Source: Chitinophaga pendula (GTDB taxonomy: Bacteria > Bacteroidota > Bacteroidia > Chitinophagales > Chitinophagaceae). From it: a stretch of DNA of 64,000 bases. The position numbers were made by a program, and so were the translations under genes. The notes beneath the pieces were generated by a model that was not told where the DNA came from, did no database searches, and worked only from the letters and a program-made list of their open reading frames with translations. Shown here in pieces: positions 33,311-40,685 of the stretch. The stretch covers positions 806,001-870,000 of the forward strand of contig NZ_CP077769.1 of assembly GCF_020386615.1 (NCBI RefSeq), given 5' to 3'. How positions within the stretch are numbered: position 1 is the first letter of the stretch; each line of letters begins with the position of its first letter.

Positions 33311-34171
33311 TTATGATGCCATATCCCCCGCTGGCAGCGACTGTAGCTTGTCAGGGTCTACCACCGTGCTGATGCCAACGATATGTGAGCCGTCCTCTGA
33401 CAGCTGTAACACCTGGCAGCCCTGCAGCCGGCCATTCAGCCGGTAGATCAGTGCAGGTTGATGATTGATCGTGCTGAATTCCAACGTAGCCGCCGCATTG
33501 TATTTGTGATAGACGAACACCAGCAGGCTGGCCACATCGGGAGCACCAAAACATTGCTTTTTGACAGCATGTACCTTGGTCCCGCCGTCAGTGAACAGGG
33601 CTATATCCTGTGAGAACAGTCCTTCCAGCCGCTGCGTATCCCCAGCCCGGATGGCGCCGATATATTTTTCCAGCAGGTCCTGCACCGCCGCCACCGGCTG
33701 ATGTACCAGCTTTAGCGGCTGATTGCCAGGCTTCAGTTTGGCTTTTGCCCTGCTCAACAGCTTTCTCGCATTTTCTACCGTGGTAGACAGCACCTCCGCT
33801 ACCTCGTCATGAGAATAGCCGAAAGCCTCTTTCAATATAAATACCGCCCGCTCCCTGGGATTAAGCTGCTCCAGCAGGATCAGCATTGAATAGGAAGCAA
33901 TATCCTGCAGGTGGATATTGTTATCTGCCTGTTCTGTAGCCACCGGCTCCGGTAGCCATACATTATCACTAAGTACCGCTTTGCGTTTTTTGCGCAGGTT
34001 GATCGCACGGTTGATCACACTTTTGATCAGGTAGTTCTTTTCATTGTCGATCTCTGTCTTATCGACGGTTATATAGCTGGAGAGTACGTCCTGTATGGCG
34101 TCTTTGGCATCTTCTGCGGACCCCAGCACATTGTATGCGTAGGGGAATAATACTTGCTGATAATTTTCCAA
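33311..34171 (-). CDS. ECF41-type sigma factor with SnoaL-like C-terminal domain
   Basis: A 286-residue extracytoplasmic-function sigma factor of group ECF41. Region 2 is NYQQVLFPYAYNVLGSAEDAKDAIQDV; region 4 is LNPRERAVFILKEAFGYSHDEVAEVLSTTVENARKLLSRAKAKL. The linker carries WLPEP, typical of ECF41. The C-terminal SnoaL-like domain (~160-280) contains the TDGGTK variant of the family DGGGK motif and controls activity in cis, so no separate anti-sigma is expected. It starts at TTG (no ATG in frame). It follows the monooxygenase-like gene by 130 bases and the pair is preceded by an ECF41-like promoter. Confidence 0.9.
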   Translation of the reverse strand: MENYQQVLFPYAYNVLGSAEDAKDAIQDVLSSYITVDKTEIDNEKNYLIKSVINRAINLRKKRKAVLSDNVWLPEPVATEQADNNIHLQDIASYSMLILLEQLNPRERAVFILKEAFGYSHDEVAEVLSTTVENARKLLSRAKAKLKPGNQPLKLVHQPVAAVQDLLEKYIGAIRAGDTQRLEGLFSQDIALFTDGGTKVHAVKKQCFGAPDVASLLVFVYHKYNAAATLEFSTINHQPALIYRLNGRLQGCQVLQLSEDGSHIVGISTVVDPDKLQSLPAGDMAS

Positions 34172-34230
34172 AACTACTTATTGAGGTGGATAAATGAGGT
34201 AATACCCAGCCGCTAAGCTAGGTATTCCGG

Positions 34231-34252
34231 TGTTGCCTTCCCAAAGGCAACA
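34231..34252. promoter_or_regulatory. Perfect hairpin between the monooxygenase-like and ECF41 genes
   Basis: TGTTGCCTT and AAGGCAACA form a 9-bp stem around a 4-base loop. No T-run follows on the minus strand, so processing or attenuation are possible roles. Confidence 0.4.
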
Positions 34253-34301
34253 GACCTGATAAAAAAGTAATCAGGCAAAAGGCGACAGACCTGTTGACAG
34301 A

Positions 34302-34619
34302 TTATCGGGCGGGGAATGGATCAAAAGAGCCATTTACCCAACTGAGCGGCGTGATCTGTGGGGGCGCTACCAGGCCACTTTCGTCGCGCTGCCGTTGGAA
34401 TTCCAGGAAGGATGGCATCTCCAACAGGGCTTTAGCCACCTCAGGACCACGGTAGATAGCCAGGTGGTGAAAGGTCTGCCCGTCAGGATCCAGGAACACA
34501 TGGTAACGGATATCCGGGTTGTTCTGCTGGCGGAGTTCCTCCAGGGCAACAGCAATATTGGCCTGGTTCTGGGCCACAAAAGAAGGTTGTACGGTGTAAG
34601 ATACTTTAACGGCTTGCAT
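34302..34619 (-). CDS. ABM-like (dimeric alpha/beta barrel) protein, ECF41 partner
   Basis: A 105-residue protein starting at ATG 34619 (MQAVKVSYTVQPSFVAQNQANIAVALEELRQQ). The pattern of a beta strand, a helix with regular Leu, YHVFLDPDGQTFHHLAIYRG and ALLEMPSFLEFQRQRDESG fits the antibiotic-biosynthesis-monooxygenase/dimeric ferredoxin-like fold. ECF41 sigma factors are typically encoded beside a small oxidoreductase-type target gene; this one fills that position and carries the sigma's consensus promoter. Substrate unknown. Confidence 0.75.
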   Translation of the reverse strand: MQAVKVSYTVQPSFVAQNQANIAVALEELRQQNNPDIRYHVFLDPDGQTFHHLAIYRGPEVAKALLEMPSFLEFQRQRDESGLVAPPQITPLSWVNGSFDPFPAR

Positions 34620-34652
34620 ATAATGCGGTTTTTTAAAATTGTATATCAGGAA

Positions 34653-34679
34653 GACATCTCTCAAAATAAAAACGTGACA
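34653..34679 (-). promoter_or_regulatory. ECF41-type promoter
   Basis: On the minus strand TGTCACG, exactly 16 bases, then TGTC. The ECF41 consensus recalled from the literature is TGTCACA-N16-CGTC, so 9 of 11 positions and the spacing match. The -10 half lies 33 bases before the ABM-like start codon. Confidence 0.75.
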
Positions 34680-34919
34680 AGTAAGACATACTTTTTTTGG
34701 GTTTATTTATAATGATTTGATTGTTATTTGCTTATAACTAATTACAAGAAGGAGGTGTTAGCATAGTCTACGATATTGAAACGGTAGCCGGTGGATGTAC
34801 GTTCATCAAATAAACCTTGCAATGGCATGATAATTTGTATATTATTGCTGTTGGCCCCGGACCTCGTTCCGGGAGATAGAACGTATTAGCAATCATTTAA
34901 TCCAACTTAATAATCGATT
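34680..34919. other. Intergenic region before the DUF1080 gene
   Basis: About 240 AT-rich bases between divergent genes. No gene was found; no exact TAnnTTTG element was recognised for the DUF1080 gene. Confidence 0.4.
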
Positions 34920-35696
34920 ATGAAAAGGAAATACTTACTCTCCATGATTTTAGCGGGAGGATGTTTTGTGGCGCAGGCGCAAGAGAAAACCAAGCCGGAA
35001 GAAACAGAAGTGTATACACCGGTACCACCCGAAGTGAAGGCGGCTAAAAAACTCGGAGATGCTCCCTCTGATGCCATCGTACTGTTTGACGGCACCAACC
35101 TGGACAAATGGGTAATGGCAGACGACCGCAATACACCGGCTAAATGGAAAGTGGAAAAAGGATTGCTGACCGTTAACAAGCAGGTAGGTAATATCGAGAC
35201 CAAACAAACTTTCAACAACTACCAGCTGCATATAGAATGGAGAGTACCTGCTAATATCACCGGTACCGGTCAGGGACGCGGTAATAGCGGTATCTTCCTG
35301 GCTTCTACTGGCAAAGGCGACGCCGGATACGAGCTGCAGGTATTAGACTCTTATAACAACAAGACCTATACGAATGGCATGGCCGGCAGTATCTATAAAC
35401 AATATGTGCCTTTAGCCAATCCGACAAACAAGCCAGGAGAATGGCAGACCTACGATATCATCTGGACAGCACCCGTATTCGGTGACGACCAGCAGGTAGT
35501 ACATCCTGCGAAAGTGACCGTGTTGTTCAACGGAGTGGTGGTACAGAATGCGACCGAACTGAAAGGACCCACCCAATACATCGGCGACCCGGCGTACAGG
35601 AAGGCGCACGGTCCCAGCCCTATCAAACTACAGGCGCATGGCGATAAGAGCGAACCGCTCAGCTTCCGTAACATCTGGATACGCGAATTACCATAA
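34920..35696 (+). CDS. DUF1080 (3-keto-disaccharide hydrolase-like) secreted protein
   Basis: A 258-residue exported protein: signal peptide to ~20 (CFVAQAQ), then a laminin-G/concanavalin-like DUF1080 domain: AIVLFDGTNLDKWVM, WKVEKGLLTVNK, NYQLHIEWRVPA, GNSGIFLAS, GYELQVLDSYNN, QTYDIIWTAPVF and HGPSPIKLQAHGDKSEPLSFRNIWIREL. Members bind or hydrolyse 3-keto sugars or glycans. Monocistronic, with a long hairpin terminator. Substrate unknown. Confidence 0.9.
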   Translation: MKRKYLLSMILAGGCFVAQAQEKTKPEETEVYTPVPPEVKAAKKLGDAPSDAIVLFDGTNLDKWVMADDRNTPAKWKVEKGLLTVNKQVGNIETKQTFNNYQLHIEWRVPANITGTGQGRGNSGIFLASTGKGDAGYELQVLDSYNNKTYTNGMAGSIYKQYVPLANPTNKPGEWQTYDIIWTAPVFGDDQQVVHPAKVTVLFNGVVVQNATELKGPTQYIGDPAYRKAHGPSPIKLQAHGDKSEPLSFRNIWIRELP

Positions 35697-35713
35697 CATT
35701 GTCAATAATACAG

Positions 35714-35765
35714 AACCGGGGCTGGCCTAAAAGTAAAAACCTACTTTTAGGTCAGCCCCGGTTTT
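35714..35765 (+). terminator. Long hairpin terminator of the DUF1080 gene
   Basis: AACCGGGGCTGGCCTAAAAG pairs with CTTTTAGGTCAGCCCCGGTT, followed by TTATTT. Confidence 0.85.
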
Positions 35766-35849
35766 ATTTGGCCTATTTTATATACTTTGCCAGGTGTAGG
35801 AATCTCGTTGGTGATTGAGTAGCCTGTAGCATCTCAAAAATAAAACGTT

Positions 35850-36407
35850 ATGATGCGTATACTAATAATACACCTGGCCTGCTATACATTGTTGTTCAGT
35901 GCCTGTAGCAATAGCAGCAAAGCCCCTGGACATACAGACAGCCGTGTCAAAGTACCGCGAACGCTGTCAGATAAACTACTGGCTATTGCGGCGGCAATTC
36001 CCCTCCCGAAAGATAGTGCCGGTACCTTTTTCTCCACATTATTCCAGCCGGCAGATAGCCTGCAAATCACAACTGATCAGTACTCTAAAATCTTTACCGG
36101 CAAGAGTTTTCAACTGGAGGTGAATAAGATGGATGATACTGTCACACAGGTGACCATCTGGCCGACAAAAGAAGGCGGCCTGCCGGTAAGTCTGCAGGAA
36201 CTGGCCGGTAAAATGGACAGCGCCTGGCAGGAACTACCTATGGGACCATTCCCGGTGAAAGACCCAATACTCGGGGTCGTAGGCTATTATACCGATCCGC
36301 AACACAGCAGGAAGAAATTTACTTTGTTTGGTCCGGACTATCACAATTTAGCAGCAGCTGCCGAGATAAGACGTATCTGGATCAGCAGCTTGCCAGCAGA
36401 TAGGTGA
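35850..36407 (+). CDS. Unrecognised lipoprotein
   Basis: A 185-residue lipoprotein (LLFSAC, Cys19) of no recognised family. The mature part has a hydrophobic helix (LSDKLLAIAAAIPLPKD), then mixed beta/alpha segments (SFQLEVNKMDDTVTQVTIWPTKEGG; LGVVGYYTDPQHSRKKFTLFGPDYHNL). No catalytic motif is visible. It stands alone and is convergent with the imine-reductase-like gene. A periplasmic or outer-membrane-associated role is inferred only from the lipobox. Confidence 0.7.
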   Translation: MMRILIIHLACYTLLFSACSNSSKAPGHTDSRVKVPRTLSDKLLAIAAAIPLPKDSAGTFFSTLFQPADSLQITTDQYSKIFTGKSFQLEVNKMDDTVTQVTIWPTKEGGLPVSLQELAGKMDSAWQELPMGPFPVKDPILGVVGYYTDPQHSRKKFTLFGPDYHNLAAAAEIRRIWISSLPADR

Positions 36408-36423
36408 TCGTATGTGATCGTAT
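36404..36423. repeat. Tandem 10-bp repeat (GTGATCGTAT x2)
   Basis: Two exact adjacent copies overlapping the lipoprotein stop codon. Probably slippage; no function assigned. Confidence 0.5.
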
Positions 36424-36455
36424 TAAGGTGTGTAGCTTATATACCCGGCGACCAT

Positions 36456-37340
36456 TCACGAAGGTTGTTTCAGTACTTCATAAATGCTAAAGAGCCCGTT
36501 TTTACCGTATCCTTTTGCGACTGTTTCATTGTAGATCTCACGGATCAGTTTGGGGAGCCGCGTGCTGACACCTGCCTGCTGACTGGCATCTACAATATGA
36601 TCTGTGGTGGCTGCCATCATGATCATGTTGTTAAGTGAGCCGTCGTAGCGGCGGTTATCCACGTCGTCGGCTACATCGGCCAGCAGCACGCTCATGAATT
36701 TGAGAAAGTCCTGTATGTAGGGAGAAAAGGTGGCCACATCTACTCCTGCGCTGCCAAGTAGTGCGGCGGCATGCAGTACGCCTGCTGTGCTGGTGAACAT
36801 GACATCCAGCAGGGCCTGGTAATACAGGGGAGCCAATCCCGGGTCTTCACCCCGGTAGTCCACACGTCCGATGATCTCCAGGGTGCTATGGTGTGCATCG
36901 ACCAGGTCTTTAGGTCCGCTGAAGAAGGCGTAGGAGGTAGGACCACCCAATAGCTGCGGTGGTACCATTACGCCGCCGGCGATGAAGGCTGCCCCGCGCT
37001 CTTGTGCCCAGCGCGTGGCTTCCCGGGCTTTCTCCGGTGTGTCGGAGCTGAGATTGACCAGCACTTTGCCTTTGAGAGCATCGCCGGCATCACCGAGTAT
37101 GTCGTACATGGCGGGATAGTCGGTAAGGCTCAGGATGATCAGCTCGCTGGCAGCCAGTGCTGCGGATGGCGTGTCTGCCAGTATCGCACCGTTACTTACC
37201 AGGGCGGCAGCCCTCGACGGGGTACGGTTCCATAAAGTAACACGGAGCCCTTTGTCAAGGAAAAGTTGTGCCATCGTTTGTCCCATCGGCCCCAGGCCGA
37301 TCAGGGTCACTGATTTATTTTGATTCGCTATCGTTGTCAT
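36456..37340 (-). CDS. Imine-reductase/6PGDH-like NAD(P)-dependent oxidoreductase
   Basis: A 294-residue NADP-dependent dehydrogenase. The Rossmann motif GLGPMG is at residues 15-20 with WNRT at ~37-40, as in 6-phosphogluconate/beta-hydroxyacid dehydrogenases. The GGVMVPPQLLGGP segment and GVLHAAALLGSAGVDV helix resemble the imine reductase / reductive aminase subgroup (GG.M..P..IG motif) more than classical hydroxyisobutyrate dehydrogenase, which shows a catalytic Lys in KxxxN; I do not see that motif. Substrate unknown. Stand-alone gene, convergent with the upstream lipoprotein. Confidence 0.82.
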   Translation of the reverse strand: MTTIANQNKSVTLIGLGPMGQTMAQLFLDKGLRVTLWNRTPSRAAALVSNGAILADTPSAALAASELIILSLTDYPAMYDILGDAGDALKGKVLVNLSSDTPEKAREATRWAQERGAAFIAGGVMVPPQLLGGPTSYAFFSGPKDLVDAHHSTLEIIGRVDYRGEDPGLAPLYYQALLDVMFTSTAGVLHAAALLGSAGVDVATFSPYIQDFLKFMSVLLADVADDVDNRRYDGSLNNMIMMAATTDHIVDASQQAGVSTRLPKLIREIYNETVAKGYGKNGLFSIYEVLKQPS

Positions 37341-37896
37341 TTCCTGTTTATCGTTTACGTGTGATGGTTAGTATATACTTGCTGGCGCTAGCTGCCGTAT
37401 GTGCTTTATTTGACAATGCAAATATCGAATGACTGCCAACGGTGGGCAATAAGGGAGAAAAGATTCAGCCAGGGAAAAATTTCTCCCTATGACCTATATG
37501 CTGGCGTACATAAAATGAGGTTGCAAAAAGCGATATAAAAATGTATATTGTCAAACTGATTATTTTTTAAAATGCGAACACACGAGATGATGGGCTTTGA
37601 CATTAAATACATTACCAACTTGTTTCCACGCCATAAAGAGAATATAGCACTGCTTACAGCACTGGATTGCCGGTAAAGCGTACCACTAAATGCGACGTAA
37701 TAAATTTCAGAAAGACACTTACGAATCCGACAACGCATACCTGGTAAAGCACAAATAATAACCGTTAACAAATAATAACCGTTAATAAACCTATACGAAC
37801 ATCTTATACCTGATGGTGGAACCTATTGGGAGTCTTTTGATCATGCTGTCACGCATGTTAATCCATCATTCCTAACCAAAATCAAAATTAGTACTT
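37341..37896. other. 556-base intergenic region
   Basis: Holds divergent promoters and a 2x17-bp tandem repeat at 37752. A 34-codon ORF (37572-37676) with a stretch FPRHKENIALLTALD may be a remnant, but no family could be assigned and no frame-restored continuation was convincing. Confidence 0.4.
37752..37785. repeat. Tandem 17-bp repeat (CAAATAATAACCGTTAA x2)
   Basis: Two exact copies head to tail, ~110 bases upstream of the HEIGH metalloprotease start. AACCGTTAA inside each is close to an inverted repeat, so a paired protein-binding site is possible. Confidence 0.7.
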
Positions 37897-39132
37897 ATGA
37901 AAAGACTATTGAAGGCATGGCCCTGCCTGTTGTTAAGTGGAAGCCTGTTCCTATTTTCCTGTCAGAAAGAGAAAGAAGTGGTATCTGGACAAGATGCACC
38001 TATTCCTGCTGAAGTGATCAATAAACTCAAGGCCGAAGGCTTTGGTACAAAGGGTATTGTACGAGTAGAGGGGGGATATGTGGTAGAAGGTGATATATTC
38101 ATGTCCGAAGAAAGTTTGAAAGAGAAAGCTGTTTCTACGGTTTTGCGGATAGGTACTACTGAACAGTATCGTACTAATAACACGGTAACCTATTTCCCCA
38201 GCACACGCACCATTACGGTATCCGTTACAAACCTGCCCCCTGCCTATACGACTGCTGCAGATGTGGCGATTGCCAGGTACAATACGCTGGGACTTCGTAT
38301 TAACTTTCAGCGTGTAGCCAGTGGTGGTAATATAGATATACAGTTTGCTAACCTTGGGAATAATGTACTCGGGCGTTCTGCCGGTTTCCCAAGTAATGGC
38401 AATCCTGCCAGTCCGATTTTACTGAATGCTAATGTGATCGGTGCAACGCCTAACGAGGGTTGGCTGGCAACGATCATGGCCCATGAGATCGGGCATGCTA
38501 TTGGTCTGCGCCATACGGATTATTTTAATCGCAGGAGCAGTTGTGGTATTGAATATGATCAGTGGGGCCGTCCTACAGATCCTAATGAAGGTGATGCCGG
38601 CGTGGGGGCTATTCATATACCCGGCACCAATCCGGATGTAGATGCGAACAGTTTTATGTTGGCTTGTTCGGATGGTAGTGACCGTCCGTTTACGGCCAGC
38701 GATATCCAGGCATTGAGGTACATCTACAATAAGAACCTGGTGACGCTGGGTGAAGATGGCGATTTCTTTCACAATCCACAGAATGGTGCCGTATATGTGA
38801 TGATGGACGGAAGGCTGCGTTGGATAAGAGACTATAATACCTTCATTGGTATCTTTAATATCTCTACTAACGCGATGAGATCGTATACGCCTGTCGTTCC
38901 TATCAATGACTACTATATATCCGCCGGTAGCGATCTATGGAGAGAAAGCAGTACTGGAAGGATATTCTTTATTGACCGGTCTACAGATAACCCATCTGGC
39001 AATAATTTCACTATAAAACGTCATATTGGTTCGCCGCAGATATTTGATAGGTTCCGTTTCAAATCGTCCGGCATAAAAAATGTGTCTGATGCACAACTCA
39101 ATTCCATCCCTACCGGCGCACCGATCTGGTAA
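37897..39132 (+). CDS. HEIGH-type (M57-like) zinc metalloprotease lipoprotein
   Basis: A 411-residue lipoprotein protease (LFLFSC, Cys22). Residues ~110-275 form the catalytic domain: IARYNTLGLRINFQ leading to the zinc motif HEIGHAIGLRHTD (His196, Glu197, His200, His206), as in the dual-action HEIGH metallopeptidase family. LQALRYIYN at ~270 ends the domain. The C-terminal ~140 residues (GDFFHNPQNGAVYVMMDGRLRWIRDYNTFIGIF, then SDLWRESSTGRIFFIDRS) form a repeated W-containing beta module of unknown role. Stand-alone with terminator. Target unknown. Confidence 0.88.
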   Translation: MKRLLKAWPCLLLSGSLFLFSCQKEKEVVSGQDAPIPAEVINKLKAEGFGTKGIVRVEGGYVVEGDIFMSEESLKEKAVSTVLRIGTTEQYRTNNTVTYFPSTRTITVSVTNLPPAYTTAADVAIARYNTLGLRINFQRVASGGNIDIQFANLGNNVLGRSAGFPSNGNPASPILLNANVIGATPNEGWLATIMAHEIGHAIGLRHTDYFNRRSSCGIEYDQWGRPTDPNEGDAGVGAIHIPGTNPDVDANSFMLACSDGSDRPFTASDIQALRYIYNKNLVTLGEDGDFFHNPQNGAVYVMMDGRLRWIRDYNTFIGIFNISTNAMRSYTPVVPINDYYISAGSDLWRESSTGRIFFIDRSTDNPSGNNFTIKRHIGSPQIFDRFRFKSSGIKNVSDAQLNSIPTGAPIW

Positions 39133-39204
39133 TGCCTTATTGATGTAATTCCCGTTTCACGTGCAATAGCAGATCAAAAAGACTCCCAACTACTTGAACT
39201 TATA

Positions 39205-39243
39205 CGCCGCTGTCTGCCGCCTGGCAGGCAGCGGCGTTTTTTT
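39205..39243 (+). terminator. Terminator of the metalloprotease gene
   Basis: CGCCGCTGTCTGCC pairs with GGCAGGCAGCGGCG around a 4-base loop, followed by seven T residues. Confidence 0.85.
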
Positions 39244-39512
39244 GGTAAGGCGTGAAATTGGTTCTACAATCCGACATTCAGGAAATAATATGTTGGCTGT
39301 ATAATAGATTTTTGCAGGAAATAGCAAACGCTTGTCACATTATCTCCTGTATAGTTGTCTATATTCTGGTCTTTACAGGATATAGTACAGGAAGCAAACC
39401 ACTCAAATATATATACGATATAGCGTACTGGCTGCGCCCCGGCGGGTGCAGCAGCCTGGGCATGCTATTACTAGAAAATATGTTTTCAGCATTTAACACA
39501 CACTATAATAAC
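39244..39512. other. Leader region of the RND efflux operon
   Basis: About 270 bases with an open frame upstream of the adaptor, but it encodes no signal peptide and lacks coding character. No promoter was recognised. Confidence 0.4.
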
Positions 39513-40655
39513 ATGAAAAAGAGCACAACCTTCGCCATGACCGCTGTAGGTTTTATGTACCTGCTATTTGTTTACGCCTGTGGTGTAAAGGGGCAACCGG
39601 ATGCCGCAGCAGCAGCGGGGCCGGCCGACTATCCCGTAATGACGGTCACTACGCAGGCGGTTACACTACAACACGATTACCCTGCTACACTGCAGGGAGA
39701 ACAGAATATAGAGATCAGACCTAAAGTAGACGGTTTCGTAGCACATATCTATGTAGATGAAGGTGCGGTAGTAAAAAAGGGACAGCTGCTGTTCAAGATA
39801 CATGGGCCGCAATACGAGCAAGAGGTGAGAACGGCTACTGCGGCGATCAAACGTGCGCAGGCAGATGTGCATACGGCTGGTATGCAGGTGGAGAAAACGG
39901 CTCCTCTCGTAGAAGAGGGTATCATCAGTAATTACGAATTGCAGTCCGCCAAATATACCTTGCAGGCCCGGGAAGCGGCGCTGGCACAGGCGAAGGCCAG
40001 CCTGGTGAATGCCAATACCAATATAGGGTATACTACTATCAGCAGCCCGGTCGATGGCATTGTAGGTAGCCTGCCTTACAAACCCGGCAGCCTGGTGAGC
40101 AGCAGCTCGCCATTGCCGCTTACGGTAGTCTCCAACACGCATAAGATACACGCTTACTTTGCCTTCAACGAAAAGGAGCTGCTGGACCTGACAGCCCGTT
40201 ACCCCGGAAAAACGATTGCCGAAAAGCTGGCACAGCTGCCGGAAGTGCTGTTGCTGCTGGCGAACGGCACTGAATATACCGGGAAGGGACGTATAGAAAC
40301 CGTAACAGGTCAAATAGATGTCAACACCGGTGCAGCCAATATGCGCGCTGCTTTTACCAATCCAGAAGGGCTGATCAGGAGTGGCGCCAGCGCGACTATC
40401 CGTATACCCATGCTTCGCAAAGAAGCATTGCTTATACCTAAGAAAGCCTCTTTCGAGATCCAGGAGAAAACCTTCGTATACGTCGTCGATAGTAAAAATG
40501 CGGTGAAGAGTGTGGAGGTGACGTTGGAAGAAATGCCAGGTGGACAATACAACATTGTGAAGACAGGATTAAAAGCCGGCGACCGGATTGTTACACAAGG
40601 CATGGGTGCCTTGCAGGATAATATGCAGATCAAGCCGGTAGCGGCACAGCTGTAA
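39513..40655 (+). CDS. RND efflux periplasmic adaptor (MFP/HlyD type) lipoprotein
   Basis: A 380-residue membrane-fusion protein (signal ending FVYAC, Cys23; ATG 39513 gives a proper signal). It has the adaptor order: lipoyl half-domain (VDGFVAHIYVDEGAVVKKGQLLFKI), alpha-hairpin (~95-175, QAREAALAQAKASLVNANTNIGY), second lipoyl half (ISSPVDGIVGSLPYKPGSLVSSS), beta-barrel and membrane-proximal domain (IPKKASFEIQEKTFVYVVDS). It bridges the permease and the outer-membrane channel. It precedes the fused permease gene by 30 bases. Substrate unknown. Confidence 0.93.
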   Translation: MKKSTTFAMTAVGFMYLLFVYACGVKGQPDAAAAAGPADYPVMTVTTQAVTLQHDYPATLQGEQNIEIRPKVDGFVAHIYVDEGAVVKKGQLLFKIHGPQYEQEVRTATAAIKRAQADVHTAGMQVEKTAPLVEEGIISNYELQSAKYTLQAREAALAQAKASLVNANTNIGYTTISSPVDGIVGSLPYKPGSLVSSSSPLPLTVVSNTHKIHAYFAFNEKELLDLTARYPGKTIAEKLAQLPEVLLLLANGTEYTGKGRIETVTGQIDVNTGAANMRAAFTNPEGLIRSGASATIRIPMLRKEALLIPKKASFEIQEKTFVYVVDSKNAVKSVEVTLEEMPGGQYNIVKTGLKAGDRIVTQGMGALQDNMQIKPVAAQL

Positions 40656-40685
40656 GCCAAGTATTTACCATTAGACGAACTGACT

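Noticed and set aside
37572..37676. 34-codon ORF in the large intergenic region
   Set aside because: Contains a mildly familiar helical pattern, but frame continuations did not reconstruct a known family.
39666..40547. 293-codon minus-strand ORF opposite the RND adaptor
   Set aside because: Lies wholly over a clear adaptor gene and lacks any recognisable motif or signal.
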